A DNA stretch of 64,000 nt. Origin: Ichthyophis bannanicus (lineage: Eukaryota; Chordata; Amphibia; Gymnophiona; Ichthyophiidae). The stretch covers positions 1,307,053,519 to 1,307,117,518 of the forward strand of contig CM066033.1 of the NCBI GenBank assembly GCA_033557465.1. Direction: 5' to 3'. A program made the translations under genes and the position numbers. The stretch's first letter is position 1. Each line of letters begins with the position of its first letter. Below the pieces are notes generated by a model. That model was not told the DNA's origin. It did no database searches and worked only from the letters and a program-made list of their open reading frames with translations. Shown one piece after another: positions 57,437 through 64,000 of the stretch.

Positions 57437-58040
57437 CCCCCCCCCCTCCCCCCGCTTCCTGGATTTTACGTTATGGCAACGAACACCGACGGGAATGGGG
57501 ACTCATGTTTTCACTTTGTAATGCCGCTTGACATCCCTTTATGCTAGCTTGCCTTAGATTGACATCCCTGACCCAAGGGTCCCTAATAGGAACGTCTATG
57601 TGCCCAGACATGTGCACAGCCACATCAGCGACAACTATGTTCCTGAAATCAGCCAGAGACATAGACATCCCTAGCATTTTTCTACATGTTTTGCTCTGGA
57701 TGTCCCTACTTTCACTTGGATGTTCTTTCTAAAATCCTCCTCTAAACTTTCTGATACTTATTTTTTTTTCTAGGGGAAAATAATCTATAATTTTGTGAAC
57801 ACAAAACTCTGAATCATTAAATTACTAAACTAGAGCAAGCCTTTATTGCAATATACTACAGAGCCATCTCACAGTATACTTTCAGTATCCAGTAAATGCT
57901 TTAAGCATTGTTTTGAGAATAACAATCATTTAGATACTGTATATATAGAGCTATCATTCCATTTAGAATTTGAATATACTTTACCATTTAGTATTTTAGA
58001 AATTTATATATCGTTACTTCTATAGGTAGCGTTCTCAGAA
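57437..58040. other. No recognisable feature
   Basis: A C-rich run is followed by unique sequence that becomes A/T-rich. No frame or repeat end was recognised. Confidence 0.35.
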
Positions 58041-60159
58041 ATGCTTCCCGTTCCATGTGCAGGATTCAAGAGGCAGGCAGAGTTCAGGAGTCTCAATGCA
58101 TGGATGAGACGATGTGCAAGGAAGAGGGTTTGGGATTTGTTAAGAACTGGGCAACATTCTGGGGAAGGGGAGGACTTTTCCAAAAGGATGGGCTCCACCT
58201 TAACTAGGGTGGAACCAGGCTGCTGGCATTAACCTTTAAAAAGGAGATAGAGCAGCTTTTAAACTAGATAATGGGGGAAAGACGACAGTCACTCAAGAGT
58301 GCATGGTTCGGAAGAATGTATTCTTGAAGGATACTAGCAAAACAGGAAAGTTAGGGCATCCTGATAGAGTAGTTCCAATAAAGGTAAAAGTAACCCAGGT
58401 GCCTTTAAGTAAAAATCAGAGTTGAAAAATTCCAGATTAATCCTGTCATCAAATAGCCAGACTGCTAATATTAGCAGAAAACAAACTTTGAAATGCCTGT
58501 ATGCAAGTGCTAGAAGTCTAAAAAATAAGATAGGATAATTAGAATATATAGCAGTGAATGAAATGTTATATATAATTGGCATTTCAGAGACCTGGTGAAA
58601 GGAGGATAACCAATGGGACACTGTGATGCCAAGCTACAAACCATATTGCGATGATAGGGTAAATCACATTGGCGGAGGGGTGGCTTTATATGTTAAAGAA
58701 GGCATCAAATCAAACAGGATAAAGGTTTTCCAGGAAACAAAATTCACTGTAGAATATCTATGGATAGAAATTGCATGTAATAAGGGGAAGGGAATGGCAG
58801 TAGGGGTATACTACCGTCCGCATGGACAGAATGGACAGATGATGAAATGCTAACAAAAATTAGGGAAGCTAGCAAAGTTTACAACACAGTAATGATGGGA
58901 TATTTCAGTTACCCCTGATATTGACTGGTCAATGTCACATCAGGACATGTTAGGGAGATAAAGTTTGTAGATAAACTAAATGACTGCTTCATGGAGCAGC
59001 TGATTCAGGAACCTACACACAGAGATGCTATTTTAGACCTAGTCCTCAGTAAAACACAGGATCTAGTGCAACAAGTAACTGTTTTAGGGCCCCCTGACAA
59101 TAGCAATCATAACATGATCACATTTGATTTGGTAAATGGAGGGAGGACAACAGGGAAATTGACTGTGTTAGCATTTAACTTTCAAAAAGAAAACTATAAT
59201 CAAATGAGGACATGGTTAAGAAAAAACAAAAAAGATCATCTGTAAAGGTTAAGAGTTTACATCAGACCTTGGAGTTATTTAAAAATACTATTTTGGAAGC
59301 CCAGACAAGATGTATTCCATGCTTTAAAAAGGGTAGAAGGAAGGCCAAATGACAGCCAGCTTGGCTTAAAGGTGAGGTCAGAGAGACTCTTTTAGCAGAA
59401 AATGGAAAAAAAGAGTCAAATGACAAAAACAGGAAAAAGCATAAGTACCGGCAAGTTAAAAGCAAGGCATTAGTAAGGCAGGCAAAGAGAAAATTTGAAA
59501 AGAAGCTTGCCGTGGAAACAAAAGCACATGATAAAAACTTTTTCAAATATATTCATAGCCAAACACATGTGAGGGAGTCAGTTGGACCATTAGATGATGA
59601 AGGGGTAAAAGGTGCACTGAGAGAGGACAAGGCCATAGCGGAGAGACTGAAATAATTTTTTGCTTCAGTCTTTACTGAAGAAGATGTAGGAAAATTACCA
59701 GTGCCAGAAATTATATTTAAAGGTGATGTATCAGAGGAATTGAAACAAATCTCGATAAATTAGGAAGCTGTAATACAGCTATTAGATAAATTAAAGAGCA
59801 GCAAATCAGCTGGACTGGATGGCATACATCCCAGGGTGCTGAAAGATCTGAAGTATGAGATTCTACAACTACTATTTGCAATCTGTAAATCATTTGTAGT
59901 ACCCTAAGATTGGCCAATGTAATGCTAATTTTTAAAAATGGTTCCAGGGATGATACGGAAAACTACAGACTAGTGAGTCTAACACCAGTATCAGGCAAAA
60001 TGCTAGAAACCATTACAAAAAACAAAATTACTGAACATGTAGATAGTCATGGTTTAATGACAGAAAGCCAACATGGATTTAGCCAAGAAAAGTCTTGTCT
60101 CACCAACCTCATATGTTTTTGAAAGTGTCAATAAACAGATAAAGATGAGCCAGTTGATG

Positions 60160-60294
60160 TAGCATTGAGGAAACTGTGTCTTTTGGGGAACCTCCTAGGT
60201 ACTTATGACTTAGATTGGCCACTGTTGGAAACAGGATACTGGGCTTGATGGACCTTGGTCTTACCCAGTATGACATATCTTATGTTCTTATCTC
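60160..60294 (+). mobile_element. CR1 3' end inserted in a CR1 reverse-transcriptase frame
   Basis: Recognised by 'tggccactgttggaaacagg', 'gggcttgatggaccttgg' and 'catatcttatgttctta'. It lies between two consecutive coding blocks of the CR1 element, just before the 'DFQKAFDKV' motif. Confidence 0.8.
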
Positions 60295-60949
60295 GATTTT
60301 CAGAAAGCCTTTGACAAAGTCCCTCAAGAGAGACTCTTGGGGAAATTAAAAAGTCATGGAACAGGAGGCAATGTACTATTGTGGATCAGGAACTGGTTGA
60401 AAGATAGAAAATAGAGAGCAGCCAGTTTTCTCAATGGAGAAAATTAAATAGTGGAGTACCCCATGGATCTGTGCTGGGCCCACTGCTTTTTAACATATTT
60501 ATAAATGACCTGGAAATGGGAACAACAAGTGAGGTGATCAAATTTGCAGAAGACACAAAATTATTCAAAGTTTTTAAAACACAAAAGGATTGTAAAAAAT
60601 TGCAAGAGGATTTTGATAAATTGGGAGACTGGGTGCCCAAATGGCAGATGAAATTTAATTTTATTTAGCACAAGTGCAAAGTTATGCATCTAGGAAAAAA
60701 CAATCCAAACTACAGTTACACGAAGCAAGGTTCCACATTAGGAATGACCACCCAGGAAAAAGATTTTGGTGTCTTTTTGGCTAATACGTTGAAATTCTCT
60801 GCCCACTGTGCAGCGGCGGCTAAGAAAGCAAATAGAATGCTAGGAATCATAAGGACAGGAATGGAGAATAAAACAAAGGATATTATAATGCCTCTGTATC
60901 ACTCCATGGTGCGACCACAACTTGAATATTGTGTGCAATTCTGGTAACC

Positions 60950-61177
60950 TTATTTATTTATTTATAGTCTCTTATATACCGCCCTATTCAGCATCAGCGC
61001 GGTTTACATGTAACAAAAATGCTCAGTACAGTTGAAAGCGTATGAGTTTTACAGGTAACAGGGCACAAAAACTTGGATAACAGGGGAAAACTATTTACAA
61101 AATTTATTACATGGAGTCATAATTCAGTAGTTTCGCTGAAATATAACCACCACTAAGAGTTTGAGTACCTTATCTTA
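60950..61177 (-). mobile_element. L2-type 3' end, inverted, in CR1
   Basis: It begins with the complement of an AAATA tail and of 'gcggtatataagag', followed by 'cagcgcggtttacatgtaac'. ACCTTAT appears on both sides (about 60949-60955 and 61168-61174), consistent with a target duplication. Confidence 0.75.
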
Positions 61178-61439
61178 AAAAGGATATAGCCGAATTAGAA
61201 AACGTACAAACAAGAGCAACAAAAATGGTAAAGGGAATGGAAGGATATTTCTATGAGGAAAGGCTTAAAAGGTTGGGGCTCTTCAACTTGGAAAAGAGAC
61301 AGCTGAGGGGAGATATGATAGAGGTCTATAAAATAATGAATGGAGTAGAATGGGTAAATATAGATCAGTTGTTTACTACTTCAAAAAATAGAAAGACTGG
61401 GGGGCATGCAATGAAGCTACAATGAAGCACATTTAAGAC

Positions 61440-62156
61440 TAATCAGAGAAAAGGCAGTAAAGAAGAGGAGCTTGCAGGGGATCAGAAATGGAAAAAATAG
61501 CCAAACGACGAAACCTGGAAACAGCACAAGCACTGGCAAGTCAAATGCAAGGCATTGATAAGGCAGGCAAAGGGAGAATTTGAGAAGAAGCTTGCTGCGG
61601 AAGCAAAAACGCAAAATAAAGACTTTTTCAAGTACATTTGTAGCAAAAAACCTGTGAGAGAGTCAGTTGGTTCATTAGATGATAGAGGGGTTAAAGGGGC
61701 ACTAAGAGGCAACAAGGCGATAGCGGGGAGACTGAATTAATTCTTTGCTTCGGTCTTTACTGAGGAAGATGTAGGGATGTTACCCATGACTGAAGTGGTA
61801 TTTAAAGGTGCAGAAGAATTGAAGGAAATATCGATACATCCTGAAGATGTATTACAACTATTAGATAAACTGAAAAGTAGCAAATCACCTGGGCCGGATG
61901 GTATACATCCAAGGGTGTTGAAAGAACTGAAATATGAGATTGCAGACCTGCTATTAGTAATCTGTGAACTATCATTAAAATTGTCTTTAATACCTGAAAA
62001 CTGGAGGATCGCCAATGTAACACCAATTTTGAAAAAGTGTTCCAGGGGTGATCCGGGAAACTACAGACCGGTGAGCCTGACGTCAGTACTGGAAAAAATG
62101 GCAGAAACCATCATCGAGAATAAAATTACTCAGCATGTAGATAGTCATGGCCTAAT
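61440..62156 (+). pseudogene. CR1 ORF2 fragment, second copy
   Basis: It starts abruptly in the linker before the reverse transcriptase ('WKQHKHWQVKCKALIRQAKG') and runs through 'SKSPGPDGIHPRVLKELKYE', 'IPENWRIANVTPILKK' and 'GNYRPVSLTSVL'. One in-frame TAA at 61738-61740 replaces a Glu codon expected in 'RLNEFFASVF'. It is otherwise open for about 200 codons. It duplicates the region found at 59400-60060 of the preceding copy but is a separate insertion. Confidence 0.75.
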
Positions 62157-62698
62157 GGGATTTAAGTATTATTACAATAACTCTGTAGTACAACAAAGAA
62201 AGTGGGCTATATATCATGAATTGACTCGTGGCTGAATGAGGTCTCAGAAGCCTTAGGCTGCCACCAATGGTTTTTAAGTCAACAGGTGGACTAACGCCTG
62301 AACTCACATCAATGACCTCGATAATACCTGCCTCCCTCGCTCTTAAATTTCATTAGTTTTCGAATTTACTTTTTCGTTGCATTACAGAAGGTAAGGTTTC
62401 TCTTAAACACTGCCACGTTTACTCATTTTTAGCATTACTTTTCCATTTTTTTCTTTTCGTTCAACTTTTTTCATTTGTTTGACTGAAGGTTTCCCTTAGA
62501 ATATCTAAACCTATTCAAACATATTCACAAATGAACCAGTGCTTAGCTTTGCAATGATTTCCCAACGCTTGTTCAGCGCGCTATGGGTTGCGTTTCACCG
62601 TGCTGGTTTCTTCAGGGGAATTCTATCCAACAGCACTTTGGTATCACTAGAGGTTCTTCATTCAGGTTCTGTTCGGTAGGTTTTTTCTGCGAAAAAAA
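62157..62698. other. Unassigned, possible Penelope-like scrap
   Basis: No gene is visible. At about 62590-62630 the minus strand reads 'ccctgaagaaaccagcacgg' followed by 'tgaaacgc', a phrase similar in style to the repeat seen near Penelope-like elements. The evidence is weak. Confidence 0.25.
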
Positions 62699-63824
62699 AC
62701 CGGGCAGAAGGGGCCCCGCGGGACAGTCCATTCTGCCGCTGCCGCGGCAGCGGTAGCAGCCAGCATTTTTTTTTTAATTTAATTTTACTTGAGCCGATGG
62801 GGGGGGGTTAGGACTGGTAATGGGCTATGGGGGGGCTAGGACTGGAAATGGGCTGGGGGGGCTAGGACTGGAAATGGGCTGGGGGGGTTAAGACTGGAGG
62901 TGGGCTGATGGGGTTAGGACTGGTAATGGGCTGTTGGGGGGGGTTAGAACTGGTAATGGGCTTTGGGGGGGTTAAGACTGTTAATGGGCTGTGGGCTGAT
63001 GGGGGCTGTCTGGTAATGGGCTATGGGGGGGCTAGGACTGTAAAAGGTCTGGGGGGCTTAAGACTGGAGGTGGGCTGATGGGGTTAAGACTGGTAATGGG
63101 CTGTGGGCTGATGGGGGGTTAGGACTGGTAATGGGCTATGGGGGGGTTAGGACTGATAATGGGCTATGGGGGGGCTAGGACAGGAAATGGACTGATGGGG
63201 AGGGGTTAGGACTTGAGGTGGGCTGATGGGGTTAGGACTGGTAATGGGCTGTGGGCTGTTGGGGGGGTTAGAACTGGTAATGGGCTATGGGGGGGTTAAG
63301 ACTGGTAATGGGCTGTGGGCTGATGGGGGCTGTCTGGTAATGGGCTATGGGGGGGGGTTAGGACTGATAATGGGCTGGGGGGGATAGGACAAAAAATGGG
63401 CTGATGGGGAGGGGTTAGGACTTGAGGTGGGCTGATGGGGCTAGGACTGGTAATAGGCTGGGGGCTGATGGGGGGGTTAGGACTGGCAATGGGCTATGGG
63501 GGGCTGACTGGAAATGGGTTGATGGGGTTAGGACTGGAAGTGGGCTGATGGGGGGTTAGGACTGGTAATGGGTTATAGGGGGGCTTAAACTGAAAATGGA
63601 GTGATAGGGGGTTAGGACTGGAAGTGGGTTGATGGGGGGCTAGGACTGGTATTGGGTTGGGGGGTTGCTAGGACTGGAAATGGGCTGATGGGTGGCTAGG
63701 ACTAGAAATGGGCTGATGCAGGGACTAGAAGGGAATGGATGCTGGGTGAGGCTGGAACTAGAAGGGAGCTGATGTTGGGGGAGGATTAGAATGGGATGGG
63801 GCTGGAAGAGTAAAATGGAAAACC
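62699..63824 (+). repeat. Third copy of the G-rich minisatellite block
   Basis: It opens with the GC-rich flank (gggcagaaggggccccgcgg, then a GC-rich CTGCCG run) found in both hAT-like copies. It continues with units of the type gggttaggactggtaatggg, and ends with the same exit sequence ('gctgatgttgggggaggatt'). Neither hAT end is present, so only the interior was copied or kept. Confidence 0.9.
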
Positions 63825-64000
63825 ATTGGCATTGGCTGTTTAGAGCCTAAAGGGTTGAATGCGGAACAGGATTGGCTAAGCTTAGTTTAATCATCAGGGA
63901 TTGAAAGGCTGATTCTGCTGCCAGATTGGTTAAGCTGTTCATGATATCATCAAAAGAAGGCGGTCCTTATTAGCTTTAAACACCTTTTTCACTTTGCTTT
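63825..64000. other. No recognisable feature
   Basis: Unique-looking sequence up to the window end, with no frame or repeat end. Confidence 0.3.

Larger units (their letters stand above)
58041..61430 (+). pseudogene. CR1-clade LINE, ORF1 end and ORF2, broken
   Basis: The first 200 bp look like the end of ORF1 ('GEDFSKRMGSTLTRVEPGCW'). The endonuclease follows at about 58500-59245 with a GISETW-like motif, 'GGGVALYVKEG' and 'NSNHNMITF'. The reverse transcriptase has 'DGIHPRVLKDLKYEI' (about 59820), 'AFDKVPQERLLGKL' (about 60310) and 'PHGSVLGPLLFNIFINDLE'. FAEDTK replaces FADDTK, so the second catalytic Asp pair is altered. The thumb region continues to 60947 and resumes at about 61180 to 61425. 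Two inserts interrupt it: a CR1 3' end (60160-60294) and an L2 tail (60950-61177). Confidence 0.8.

Overview
The window looks like gene-free, transposon-saturated DNA from a large vertebrate genome. No exon of a host gene, no rRNA or tRNA gene and no CRISPR array could be recognised. CR1-clade and L2-clade LINEs, a DIRS-type tyrosine-recombinase retrotransposon, a Ty3/gypsy relic, TTA-target Harbinger-like DNA elements and hAT-like elements together suggest a tetrapod. A caecilian amphibian is my best guess (inference from repeat content only); turtles and salamanders are alternatives.

Layout. 0.4-7.0 kb: one CR1 copy (+) pierced three times by L2-clade LINEs. One of these is full length (605-5832), with two kinds of tandem 5' monomers and a reading frame broken by a single TAG. 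7.0-10.7 kb: decayed Ty3/gypsy element (-) with CR1 3' ends inserted in it. 12.56-15.81 kb: Harbinger-like element A. 15.9-18.6 kb: CR1 pieces. 20.0-20.2 kb: tRNA-headed SINE (-). 21.97-30.26 kb: a CR1 whose ORF1 esterase region is split by a 2.83-kb DDE transposon (23378-26211, flanked by TTA), and whose 3' end is split by an L2 copy with an 8-bp duplication. 30.5-32.8 kb: hAT-like element with a G-rich minisatellite. 36.2-46.7 kb: Harbinger-like element B (-) holding a 5.66-kb DIRS element (40051-45712). 49.4-54.3 kb: Harbinger-like element C (+), related to B but inverted. 54.4-57.4 kb: second hAT-like element, inverted relative to the first. 58.0-62.2 kb: two broken CR1 copies. 62.7-63.8 kb: third copy of the minisatellite block.

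The most interesting structures are these. The Harbinger-like elements carry multiple tRNA-like modules of about 68 nt with box A/box B sequences, in both orientations. The DIRS element has an internal complementary region that is the exact reverse complement of its circle junction, and an uninterrupted paralogous target site lies elsewhere in the window. The TTA-flanked transposon encodes a zinc-finger plus DDE-like protein that I cannot assign firmly to a superfamily. The nesting gives a relative order: CR1 copies are older than the L2, DDE-transposon and SINE-tail insertions, and element B is older than the DIRS insertion.

Functional genes are unlikely. The longest intact frame is the 951-codon tyrosine-recombinase frame of the DIRS element. 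Every other retroelement or transposase frame shows stops or frameshifts.
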